64,000 bases of DNA, from the NCBI RefSeq assembly GCF_017876795.1, contig NZ_JAGIOR010000001.1:1576501-1640500 (forward strand), read 5' to 3'. Below, one piece after another: positions 36,703 to 45,568 of this stretch (position 1 is its first letter; each line of letters begins with the position of its first letter). A program made the position numbers and the translations under genes. This stretch comes from Rhizobium leguminosarum (GTDB lineage Bacteria > Pseudomonadota > Alphaproteobacteria > Rhizobiales > Rhizobiaceae). The notes beneath the pieces were generated by a model. It did not search any database. It was not told the DNA's origin and saw nothing but the letters and a program-made list of their open reading frames with translations.

Positions 36703-37827
36703 ATGTTCCGATTTATCCATTCAAGCGACCTCCATCTCGGCAAGCGCTTCGGCAATTTCTCGGGCGACTTGCCCAGTCGATTGCGCGAGGCAAGACACGC
36801 AGTTATCGCGCGGCTCGCTCAGCACGCTCGCGAGCAGGGCGCCACCACTATTCTGCTCGCGGGCGACACATTTGATACCGAAACGCCTGCGCCGAATGTG
36901 CGGAGACAGGCTCTCGCGGAGATGCGGAACCACGCGCCGATCCAATGGATAATTTTGCCTGGCAATCACGATTCACTGCAGGCAACGCAGCTTTGGACTA
37001 CGCTGAATGCGGAAGTGCCGGAAAATGTCGTGCTCGCGGTCGAGCCTCGGCCGATCGAGTTGGCGAGGGACGTCGTTCTATTGCCGGCCCCGTGCACCAC
37101 ACGCCGCCCTGGCCGGGATCTGACCGAATGGATGGACGGCGAAGCAACACCAGAGGGGGTGCTTCGTATCGGGCTCGCCCATGGCGCGATCCAGAGTTTC
37201 TCAGAAGAGGCAGTCGCCTCTGATGTTATCGCGGCGGATCGGGCACAGCGAGCCGGCCTTGACTATCTGGCGCTTGGCGATTGGCACGGCGCAATCGTGG
37301 TCGATCAGCGAACCCATTACAGCGGTACGCCTGAACCTGACCGTTTCAAACACCAACGTCCAGGCACCGCGCTGTTTGTGAGCATTGCCGGCCCCGCCGC
37401 CCAGCCCGAGGTAACGCCGTTGCCGACGGAGAGCTTTGCCTGGCGTAGGCTGGATCTCCACCTCCTCGAAAGTGACAATCCCGTGTCGGCCCTACAAGCG
37501 CTCCTGCCGGATTCCAGGCATCGAAGAATGACACTCGCCCGACTAGTGGCGACAGGCCGCAGTCGTGTGGCGGGGCGGGCGGCGTTGGCCCGTGCGACCG
37601 AGAGACTGTTGCCGGATTTCGCATTTCTCGAGTTGGATGACATGGGTGTTGTGACGGAGTGCGAGGTAGGAGACCTTGACCAGATAGATCGTGGAGGCGC
37701 GCTTCGCGAGGCCGCGAATGCGTTGCGCGCCGAGGCCGACGACGAGAGTCGTGCATCGACTGAGCGTGATATTGCCCGGGCGGCGCTGGTGCGCCTTTAT
37801 TCTTACACACAGGTGATCACACCATGA
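36703..37827 (+). CDS. SbcD/Mre11-like metallophosphoesterase
   Basis: A 374-aa calcineurin-like phosphoesterase of the DNA-repair nuclease type. All metal-binding motifs are visible in order: SSDLHLG (DxH), LLAGDTFD (GDxxD), LPGNHDS (GNHD), GLAHGAIQ and LALGDWHG (GDxH). In SbcCD/Mre11-Rad50 complexes this subunit cuts DNA ends and hairpins under control of the ATPase partner. It starts 2 bp after the helicase stop and overlaps the ATPase gene by 4 bp (ATGA). It is probably a dedicated paralogue rather than the housekeeping SbcD, given the neighbours and mobile context (inference). Confidence 0.9.
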   Translation: MFRFIHSSDLHLGKRFGNFSGDLPSRLREARHAVIARLAQHAREQGATTILLAGDTFDTETPAPNVRRQALAEMRNHAPIQWIILPGNHDSLQATQLWTTLNAEVPENVVLAVEPRPIELARDVVLLPAPCTTRRPGRDLTEWMDGEATPEGVLRIGLAHGAIQSFSEEAVASDVIAADRAQRAGLDYLALGDWHGAIVVDQRTHYSGTPEPDRFKHQRPGTALFVSIAGPAAQPEVTPLPTESFAWRRLDLHLLESDNPVSALQALLPDSRHRRMTLARLVATGRSRVAGRAALARATERLLPDFAFLELDDMGVVTECEVGDLDQIDRGGALREAANALRAEADDESRASTERDIARAALVRLYSYTQVITP

Positions 37828-40454
37828 AGATCTCGGCACTACGCTTGTTCAACGTGAAGCGATTTGCTGGTCGCGGTGTTGCCATTGACGGTATTAGCGA
37901 CGGCGTTAATGTGCTTTGCGCTGCCAACGAGTTTGGCAAGTCGACCAGCTTCGAAGCGCTGCACGCACTCTTTTTCCAACCACATTCTGGCACTCCGACC
38001 GATGTTCAACGGTTGCGGCCCTACAGTGGTGGCAATCCGCTGCTCGAAGCCGACATCTCTACTGCGGAGGGCCGTTTTCGAATTACCAAGCAATACTACG
38101 GCGACCGATCTGCACGTGTTACCGATCTGGAGAGCGGTCGGCTATTGGCTCAGGCGGACGAGGCTGAGAACTTTATTGCCAGCTTGATCAGAGGGGGTAC
38201 CGCCGGGCCAGCCGGTCTCCTTTGGGTGCGCCAGGGCATCACTGGGATCGAAAAACGAACTCGTTCAGAGGAGGATGGTGAAAAGCAGGTCCGACAGAGC
38301 TTGCTGGAATCCGTGCAGGGAGAGGTTGAGGCCGTTACAGGGGGGCGCCGAATGGCCGAGATCATGGCCGCCGCGAGAGATGCCCTTTCGGAGATGGTCA
38401 CTTCCACTGGAAGACCGAAGAGTGGTGGACGCTACGCCGCCGCGATCGAGGAGCGCGATAAGCTCGCCGCGGACGAGGAGACACTTTTAAACGAAGTCAC
38501 TGTTCTGCGCGAGGCGTTGAACAAGCGGACGAATGCAGCAAAGCGGCTTGGCGAACTCGACAGTGCCGAGGATAGGGCAGAGCGGCGAAAGGCAATCGAG
38601 AAGGCGCAGGCTAATTTTGACGCTGCGAAGGCGCATAGCGAGAAGGTGAAGACGGCCGAAGCGGAACTAAATCTCGCTCGCGAACGGCGGAACGGTGCGG
38701 AGCGGGAACTCAAGACGTTCCTGGCAGCCCTTGAAAAGGAAAAGGCACTGCAGGAGAGGCTTGTTGCAGCCGAGAGGCGCCGTGCCGATGCCTTGATTAA
38801 GCGCCGCGAGGCCGTTGAAGCAATCGAAAAGGCTCGTGAGGACGTAGATGCCGCCGAGACGGAGGAGCAGGAGGTACGAGACCGGCTTTCCCGCTTGGAT
38901 GCGGCATTGAGGGCGCGTGAGGCAGCCGAACGCTTAACGCAATTGAAGGAACAACTTGCCCAGTCGGAGGCGGTCCGCCAGGCTCTCGAAGAGGGCGAAG
39001 CGCAACTCTCACTTCTGAAGATACCTCCGAATGCCATCGATGAGCTTCAAACCCTGGAAGTCGAAATTGCGAAGCTCCGCGCCGTCGATGAGGCCGCTCG
39101 ACCTTCACTTGCGATTAACTACAGCAAGGATGCGGCAGGCCTTGTGACCATGAACGGCACGCCGTTGACCGACGGGGAAGAGCGCACCTACGATGGTCAA
39201 GCGCAGCTGGAAGTGCCGGGATTTGGCACGATTACGGTACGCTCAAACCACCAGGCTGGGAGCGACAACCGCCTCAAGCAGGCTGAAGCGAAGCGGAGCA
39301 CGCTCCTTGCATCAATGGGTGTTGACAGCCTGGCTACGGCGCGGGCGCGGCAGGTCAGCGCGCAGCAGGTTGACGCTGACCTGCGTGAGCGGCGGGCTCG
39401 GCTGTCGCTTCTCGCGCCGGAGGGACTGTCCAAGCTTCGACAGAATGTTGCCGCGGATGAGTTGATCAGCGCCGAGACGGTCGAATTGAAAGAGGATCCC
39501 ACGCTGGTCCGGGCAGCGCTTGTCGAAGCCGAAGAGCGGCGCAAGAAGACGCGGCAGGCCTTGCGGGAGGTAGAGCCCCAACAGGCACGAGCCGACGAAG
39601 CCTTCGTCGCAGCAGAGACGGCGTTGGCCACGTTGATGGCCGAACAAGCCCAGCTCGAAGCGATCCTAGGTTCAGAAGAAGCTCGGGTTGGACGCACGCA
39701 GGCTTTGTCGAATACATTGGCTGACCTTGACGTAGCGCTCTCCACGGCCGAAACGCATATTGAGAAGCTCGGCTCTGCCGCGATCGATCTGGACGCGGTC
39801 GAGGCCGCACTGAAGCGCGCGCTTTCAATCGAGCAGGCAACCGATAGGGAGATCAACGCGCTACGCGAGATCATGGCCGGCCTGAACGCCGAGATCCGTG
39901 CGCAGTCAGACGAGGCGGTGGAAGAGAAATGGCGTGAGGCCGCCGAAGCTTATTCTGCCGCGAAGGCGCGCGCCGAGGCGTTCGAGAAGGAAGTAGCTGT
40001 TCTACAGCGGCTGACTGTAGCATTGGAGACTGCCCGGTCCGAAGCCCGCGAACTTTATCTCAAGCCCGTCATGGCAGAGCTGGGGCCGCTTCTAAGGCTC
40101 CTCTTCGACGACGTTTCGATTACCTTCGACGAGAAGACGCTTCTGCCGCAGACTATTCTGCGCAACGGACAGGAAGAGGAGGTCGATCGCCTGAGTGGAG
40201 GAATGCGGGAGCAGCTCTCTGTACTGACACGACTTGCCTTTGCGAGGCTGCTTGCGCGCGACGGTCGGCCGGCGCCGGTTATCCTTGACGACGCGCTCGT
40301 CTATTCGGATGACGATCGCATTGAGAAGATGTTTGACGCACTCCATCGACAGTCGAGAGATCAGCAGATCATCGTTTTTTCCTGTCGCCAACGGGCTTTT
40401 CAGAAGCTCGGGGGAAACATACTCCACATGTCAGAGTGGCAGCCGAGCCTTTGA
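37824..40454 (+). CDS. SbcC/Rad50/SMC-like ATPase without zinc hook
   Basis: An 876-aa ABC-type ATPase with split head domains. The N-terminal Walker A is AANEFGKST (~32-40); long Glu/Ala/Arg-rich coiled coil occupies about residues 190-400 and 480-755; the C-terminal head has signature LSGGMREQLSVL (~788) and Walker B APVILDDALVYSDD (~815). No CxxC zinc-hook motif lies at the coil apex; a short globular insert (SLAINYSKDAAGLVTMNGTP) sits there instead, unlike canonical SbcC/Rad50. Expected to pair with the SbcD-like phosphoesterase. Last gene of the operon; about 240 bp of non-coding sequence separate it from an IS110 end. Confidence 0.88.
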   Translation: MKISALRLFNVKRFAGRGVAIDGISDGVNVLCAANEFGKSTSFEALHALFFQPHSGTPTDVQRLRPYSGGNPLLEADISTAEGRFRITKQYYGDRSARVTDLESGRLLAQADEAENFIASLIRGGTAGPAGLLWVRQGITGIEKRTRSEEDGEKQVRQSLLESVQGEVEAVTGGRRMAEIMAAARDALSEMVTSTGRPKSGGRYAAAIEERDKLAADEETLLNEVTVLREALNKRTNAAKRLGELDSAEDRAERRKAIEKAQANFDAAKAHSEKVKTAEAELNLARERRNGAERELKTFLAALEKEKALQERLVAAERRRADALIKRREAVEAIEKAREDVDAAETEEQEVRDRLSRLDAALRAREAAERLTQLKEQLAQSEAVRQALEEGEAQLSLLKIPPNAIDELQTLEVEIAKLRAVDEAARPSLAINYSKDAAGLVTMNGTPLTDGEERTYDGQAQLEVPGFGTITVRSNHQAGSDNRLKQAEAKRSTLLASMGVDSLATARARQVSAQQVDADLRERRARLSLLAPEGLSKLRQNVAADELISAETVELKEDPTLVRAALVEAEERRKKTRQALREVEPQQARADEAFVAAETALATLMAEQAQLEAILGSEEARVGRTQALSNTLADLDVALSTAETHIEKLGSAAIDLDAVEAALKRALSIEQATDREINALREIMAGLNAEIRAQSDEAVEEKWREAAEAYSAAKARAEAFEKEVAVLQRLTVALETARSEARELYLKPVMAELGPLLRLLFDDVSITFDEKTLLPQTILRNGQEEEVDRLSGGMREQLSVLTRLAFARLLARDGRPAPVILDDALVYSDDDRIEKMFDALHRQSRDQQIIVFSCRQRAFQKLGGNILHMSEWQPSL

Positions 40455-41753
40455 TCAGCAGCTCTGATTTATGGAATGAAAACAATGCTTCGTTGGCGAC
40501 GCGGTATGTTAAGCATCTGACTAAATTTGCTTATTAGGACTTTCTGGCCTCGGAGCGCTTCTGGTTCGAATCCTTTCACATCAGGACTTTTGTCAATTGT
40601 TCATTCGAATGGCATCGAATTTCTCCTTGGTGGGCGGATCCACGGTCTGAGCCCATAGCAATTACCGGCCCGTCCTCGGGCCTATACAACCTCATATGTG
40701 GAACGGCCCGCGGTGCAAGGGGCTTCTCACCCGATTTATCCACGCGGACGATGCGTTCATATGTACGGCCTTTGAATGCGGCACATGACCACTGGCCTCG
40801 ATGAGATCCGCGGAACGAGGAGCTAAATCACATCCACGCACTTTGAAGTGCACTGAGGTTGACGGCTTCGTTCGTCCGGATTTCGTCCCATGGGTTCATC
40901 GTTTGCTTTGGCACCTTGCATCTGCCGGCCGACGCCGGTCAGATCAGTTCTATCGGTTCACTACTCCTCAGGCCTGCGCATTCGAGGTTAGATCTGATGA
41001 ATCGTAGATCCCGCCCTTGGTGAGTAGTGCCCAGATGATCCGAGCCATTTTATTAGCTAACGCGACCGCAGCCACTTTGAATGGCGCCTGGCAAGTAGCG
41101 CTTTCAGCCAAGGCCGTGCCTTCTCACTTCTGCGCGCGATCCGCAGAACTGAGGTTGCTCCGAGGACGAGAAGAACACGGAGCTCAGGATTGCCCATTTT
41201 AGAGATCCTGCCCAATCGTTCTTTGCCCCCGCTGGAGTGAGGCCTAGGGGTAAGTCCCATCCAAGCGGCGAAGTGGCGACCGGACTTAAATCCACCGGGA
41301 TCCGGGACCACGGCTTTAATCGTCGTTGCCGTAATGGCACCCACGCCTGGGATCGTTGTCAGCCGACGCGCGGTCTCATCGCGCTTTGCTTCGATAACGA
41401 TAGTGCGTTCGATCATTTCAATCTGAACAGCCAAGGCGTCGATCTGATCTACGATGGCCGTGAGGGCGAAGCGTGCTGACGTCGGTAGTCGGGTGTCTTC
41501 GACATCTCGAACAATATCTATCAGGGCAGCGACATTAGGAATGCCCCCGGCTGCGATGATGCCCAATTCCGCCAAATGCGCTCTTAAGGCATTTACCGAC
41601 TGCGTCCTTTGTTGCACGAGCAGAGCGCGGGTCTTCATCACCATGGCATCTGCTTGCTGGTCCGAACTCTTTATGGGGACAAAGCGCATGGTCTTGCGGA
41701 TCACCGCCTCACTGATTGCCTCCGCATCGGCGGCGTCCGTCTTCCCACGTTTA

Positions 41754-41814
41754 ACTAATCGTCAGGTCCCCATAATGCGGAGGAACGCTGCCTGATCGGC
41801 GGATTTTCGCCGTT
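41754..41814 (+). repeat. RIT left terminal inverted repeat (61 bp)
   Basis: Perfect inverted match to 45508-45568. It contains ATAATGCGGAGGAACGCTGC and GGCGGATTTTCGCC, the latter itself partly palindromic. Confidence 0.9.
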
Positions 41815-41887
41815 TTCGGCTCGGCTTGCTTTGCATTAATCGGTGCCGAACCCTCTGCAGGTCAATCGACCAACAGAGGACTTGCCA

Positions 41888-43117
41888 ATGCCCGATAGCA
41901 GTCACGAACTAATTGCCACACTCAATTCCTCGCTTGTCAGTCAGCGATACAGCCCGGTCGTGGCGAGGAACTACTGCGCCTACGCATCTGAGTTTCTCGA
42001 TTATCTGGGGCAGCGCGGTATCTCGATCGCGGACGTGATCGACGTGCAGGTAGAGCAATACCTGCTGCACGCGATCGTAAGGTTCGAAAAGCAACGTGGC
42101 CGACGTCCCAGCGCGCGCTGGCACGAGGTCCCGCGCTCCGGAATTCATGCTCTGTTGCGGCTAGCTCACGGTCATTGGCCGCCAGCTATCGAGCCTACCT
42201 GCGCGGCCGATGTGGCCCGATTTGCAATTTGCGACGCATACGAAAGCTGGCTGCGTGAGGAACGCGGGTTGGCTCGCTCCAGCGTCGCAGCGTTAATGTG
42301 GGAAGCCCGGAACTTCCTTGCGTGGCAGATCGATCATGGAAGCGGCAGCTTGGCGGGGCCGAGCGTCGTTGACGTAGACCGTTATATGGATATGCGCGCA
42401 CCGAAACTGACGCGCTGCTCGCTGAAGTCTGTCGCAGAGCGACTTCGCTCGCTGCTGCGTTATCTCCACATCACGGGTCGCGTTACAACGGACCTGTCAG
42501 GGCATGTCATAGCGCCGATGCTTTATGCGTACGAAGGCGTACCATCAGTCCTGAACCGCGACCAGATAGTCGCTGTGCTGGAGCGCGCGAAGAAGGACAA
42601 GACATCGGCGGGGCTGCGGGACCATGCGATCCTGCAACTCCTTGCAACATATGGGCTCCGGTCTGGAGAAATCCGCAATCTGCGGATCGAGGACATCGAC
42701 TGGCGCACGGGAGCCATCCATGTTCGCCACCACAAGACGCGAGCCAGCACATCGCTGCCCCTGATGGAGCCGGTCGGCGAAGCCGTGCTTGCTTATCTGC
42801 GTTTCGGGCGACCCATGACGGACGCCAGGGAAATCTTCCTCCGCACACGCGCGCCGTACCGCAAGCTCGACAAGCTTTACAGCCTGGTTCGCCGGCGACT
42901 CCGTGACGCTGGCGTTCAACCGACTGGTAAGTGTGGACCCCATATCTTCCGTCATGCGCGCGCGGTTGAGATGTTGCGGGTCGCGGTGCCCCAAAAGGTC
43001 ATCGGCGACGTGCTGGGGCACCGTTCGACAGGATCGACGGCTCCCTACCTCAAACTCGCCACCGAGGACCTCAGGGCCATTGCGCTTGACGTGCCGGGGA
43101 TGGAGGTGCTGGCATGA
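41888..43117 (+). CDS. RIT tyrosine recombinase A
   Basis: About 409 aa with an N-terminal SAM-like core-binding domain and C-terminal catalytic domain. Catalytic residues: Arg in YGLRSGEIRNL, HxxR in HIFRHARA, His in LGHRST and the Tyr nucleophile in TAPYLKLA. The ATG at 41888 (MPDSSHELIA) was chosen because an AGAGGA site precedes it; the frame extends back to 41843. The stop overlaps the next start by 4 bp. Confidence 0.9.
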   Translation: MPDSSHELIATLNSSLVSQRYSPVVARNYCAYASEFLDYLGQRGISIADVIDVQVEQYLLHAIVRFEKQRGRRPSARWHEVPRSGIHALLRLAHGHWPPAIEPTCAADVARFAICDAYESWLREERGLARSSVAALMWEARNFLAWQIDHGSGSLAGPSVVDVDRYMDMRAPKLTRCSLKSVAERLRSLLRYLHITGRVTTDLSGHVIAPMLYAYEGVPSVLNRDQIVAVLERAKKDKTSAGLRDHAILQLLATYGLRSGEIRNLRIEDIDWRTGAIHVRHHKTRASTSLPLMEPVGEAVLAYLRFGRPMTDAREIFLRTRAPYRKLDKLYSLVRRRLRDAGVQPTGKCGPHIFRHARAVEMLRVAVPQKVIGDVLGHRSTGSTAPYLKLATEDLRAIALDVPGMEVLA

Positions 43118-44481
43118 CCGCCCGCTGGCCCGATCCCGACCGCGCGATCATTGGCCGCCATGTCGCGAGCCTTAATCTGCGCAGCATGAAAAGCCGAGCT
43201 TGCTATCGGCAAGTCTTGCATGGCTTCCAGGATGTCGCTGAACGTTACGATGCACTCGGCCAGGAAGTGTTGCTGGCCTGGCTACGAGAATCAGGCGTTC
43301 GCCGAGCGCCGTCCACGCTCTTGCACCGCACCCGCATCATTGACCGATTCCTCGAACGCCTGATGGAAATCGGCGCGATCGAATGCAATCCCGTCGTCGC
43401 TCTGCGCGATGAGTGCAATATCAAGCAGTGCATGCCGATCTGGCGGGCATTGGCGTCGCGGGACCCGGAACAGGCTCTTGCCGAACTGCGCCAACCCAAG
43501 CCGTTCGGCAGCATGCTGGGCGAAATGATGGCCGAGCATGTCGCGATGATGCGGCGCAGAGGATACAAATACACTTCGCAGCCCCTGTTGCTCTTGCGGT
43601 TCGATCGGTTCCTGCAGTTGCATCCGGGACCGCAAACCGAACCGCTGAGCGCCATGATCGATCGATGGGCAGAAACGAATGTGACGCGTCAGCATGCGGA
43701 AGAATGCGAAAAGCTCAAGCGCGTCTTTGCGAAAATCCTTCGTCACCGCGACCCGTCGACACCTGTGCGGCGACCGGACCCGAGGCCGAGGAAGGAGGCC
43801 GCCAAGCAATGGCGAAAGCCTCATATCTACTCGCCTGCCGATGTGCGGCGGATGCTCGAGGTTGCCCGCACCTATCCGTCTCCACGGGTGCCACTTCGGC
43901 CGCTGAGCATGTACACGATGCTGCTGCTCGCCTATTGCGCAGGCTTGCGGCGTGGCGAGATTGCCCGCCTCGATCTTGGTGATGTTGACCTGCAGGACGG
44001 TACGATAATCATCCGGCAGACCAAGTTCTTCAAGACCCGGATCCTACCGTTACCCGACAGCGTTGTGGTCGAGCTTCGGGCCTACATCGATGCGCGGCGG
44101 CGTGCCGGTGGATCACAGGATACGCGCTCCGGTCTGTTCTGGCACGAGCGAGGCGACGGCCATTACACGCCGGAAATGATTACATGGCTGCTCGCCGACG
44201 TCATACGCCGCGCCGGGTTGAAGCCATTGCGAGGAAAAACGGGCCCTCGCGTTCATGATCTGCGCCACTCGATGGTCGTGAACAGGATCCTCGAATGGTA
44301 CCGGACGGGCATCAATCCACAGGATCGCTTGCCGTTCCTCGCGACCTACCTTGGCCATCGGGATATCAACTCCACCCTGGTCTACATCACCGTCACGCAG
44401 GACCTGCTGCATTACGCAAATGAACGGTTCCGGGCGATTGGCGCGCCGTGCCTCAGCCTGGGGCAGGAGATGCGGCCATGA
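43114..44481 (+). CDS. RIT tyrosine recombinase B
   Basis: 455 aa, the middle and longest recombinase. Catalytic residues: Arg in AGLRRGEIARLDLG, Lys region RQTKFFKTRILPLP, HxxR in HDLRHSMV, His in LGHRDINST and Tyr in LVYITVT. Coupled to A and C by ATGA overlaps, indicating one transcript and probably a heteromeric recombinase. Confidence 0.9.
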   Translation: MTARWPDPDRAIIGRHVASLNLRSMKSRACYRQVLHGFQDVAERYDALGQEVLLAWLRESGVRRAPSTLLHRTRIIDRFLERLMEIGAIECNPVVALRDECNIKQCMPIWRALASRDPEQALAELRQPKPFGSMLGEMMAEHVAMMRRRGYKYTSQPLLLLRFDRFLQLHPGPQTEPLSAMIDRWAETNVTRQHAEECEKLKRVFAKILRHRDPSTPVRRPDPRPRKEAAKQWRKPHIYSPADVRRMLEVARTYPSPRVPLRPLSMYTMLLLAYCAGLRRGEIARLDLGDVDLQDGTIIIRQTKFFKTRILPLPDSVVVELRAYIDARRRAGGSQDTRSGLFWHERGDGHYTPEMITWLLADVIRRAGLKPLRGKTGPRVHDLRHSMVVNRILEWYRTGINPQDRLPFLATYLGHRDINSTLVYITVTQDLLHYANERFRAIGAPCLSLGQEMRP

Positions 44482-45482
44482 GCAGGGTTGACCGGTTCCC
44501 GGACCTGATGCGCGCGTTCTTCTACGAATGGCTGGTCGAGCAGCGCAACGCGTCTATCCATACGGTTCGATCATATCGCGATACCTGGCGGTTGTTGCTT
44601 CGGTTCGTCGCCCAGCGGACTGGAAAGAAGGTGGCTATGATCACGCTGGCCGATCTCGGCGCCAGCGAGGTCGCCGCGTTCCTCAGTCACACCGAACATG
44701 ACCGTGGCGGTACGATCGGCACGCGCAACTGCCGGCTTGCCGCGATCCGCAGCTTCTTCCACTTCGTCGCCACCAGGGATCCCGGATCGATCGCGCAATG
44801 CGTGGAAATCCTCAACATACCGATCAAGCGCGCTCCGGTGTCGGAACCGAGCTATCTGGATCCGGCGGAAGTGACGGCGATCCTCGCTCAGCCAGACCGT
44901 TCGACCGTTGAGGGCATGCGCGATCATGCGCTGCTCTCGTTCCTCTACAACAGCGGTGCACGAATACAGGAAGCGCTCGACCTGTGCCCCGAAGCAATCC
45001 GGTTCGAAAGCCCGAACTGCGTGCGTCTGACCGGCAAGGGCCGGAAGGAACGAATCTGCCCGCTCTGGCCGGAAACCGTCATGTTGCTGAAGAAACTGCT
45101 TGAGCGACAACCCCGGGCACCCGACCAGCGGCTGTTCGTCAACCGCTATGGCGAGCCTCTCAGCGCCTCGGGGGTCCGCTTCAAGCTCGTCGCCTACGTG
45201 AGGGCAGCGGCCAATACCATGCCAACGCTGCGGGCCAAGCAAGTAACGCCACACGCCTTCCGGCACGCCACCGCCGTGCACCTCATCTCGGCCGGCGTCG
45301 ACGTTACGGTGATCCGCAGCTGGCTCGGTCATGTCAGCCTCGACACGACCAACCACTATGCCAGGGCCAATCTGGAAACGAAGCGGAAAGCCCTGGAAAA
45401 GGTCACCGTTCCAGCCATACCCGGCGGCCAGCCATCCTGGAAGCGCGATGCAAGCGTGCTCGCCTGGCTCGACACACTCTGA
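44478..45482 (+). CDS. RIT tyrosine recombinase C
   Basis: About 334 aa from ATG 44478 (MSRVDRFPDLMRAFFYEWL), chosen because it overlaps the stop of B by 4 bp. XerC/D-like. Catalytic residues: Arg in SGARIQEALDL, Lys in LTGKGRKERICPLW, HxxR in HAFRHATA, His in LGHVSLD and Tyr in TNHYARAN. The stop lies 25 bp before the right terminal repeat. Confidence 0.9.
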   Translation: MSRVDRFPDLMRAFFYEWLVEQRNASIHTVRSYRDTWRLLLRFVAQRTGKKVAMITLADLGASEVAAFLSHTEHDRGGTIGTRNCRLAAIRSFFHFVATRDPGSIAQCVEILNIPIKRAPVSEPSYLDPAEVTAILAQPDRSTVEGMRDHALLSFLYNSGARIQEALDLCPEAIRFESPNCVRLTGKGRKERICPLWPETVMLLKKLLERQPRAPDQRLFVNRYGEPLSASGVRFKLVAYVRAAANTMPTLRAKQVTPHAFRHATAVHLISAGVDVTVIRSWLGHVSLDTTNHYARANLETKRKALEKVTVPAIPGGQPSWKRDASVLAWLDTL

Positions 45483-45507
45483 AATAATGCGGAGGAATAT
45501 GGACAAG

Positions 45508-45568
45508 AACGGCGAAAATCCGCCGATCAGGCAGCGTTCCTCCGCATTATGGGGACCTGACGATTAGT
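45508..45568 (-). repeat. RIT right terminal inverted repeat (61 bp)
   Basis: Perfect inverted match to 41754-41814. Confidence 0.9.

Larger units (their letters stand above)
41754..45568 (+). mobile_element. RIT (recombinase-in-trio) element
   Basis: Three overlapping tyrosine-recombinase genes enclosed by 61-bp perfect inverted repeats (41754-41814 and 45508-45568; first bases ACTAATCGTCAGGTCCCC). Three distinct recombinases in fixed order within inverted repeats define RIT elements. The right end carries an extra inverted copy of ATAATGCGGAGGAA (45484-45497) against the one inside the terminal repeat, and a 7-bp-arm palindrome lies just outside (45571-45594), so the exact outer boundary on that side is uncertain. 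It is inserted in the IS110 transposase gene Z. Confidence 0.88.

Noticed and set aside
38432-39037. Serine-rich 201-codon frame antisense to the SbcC-like gene
   Set aside because: Serine-rich translation is the antisense image of the Ala/Glu/Arg-rich coiled coil.
40562-40573. GGTTCGAATCC resembling a tRNA T-loop downstream of the SbcC-like gene
   Set aside because: The flanking bases do not form a T-stem or acceptor stem, and no anticodon arm or CCA end can be placed; chance match.
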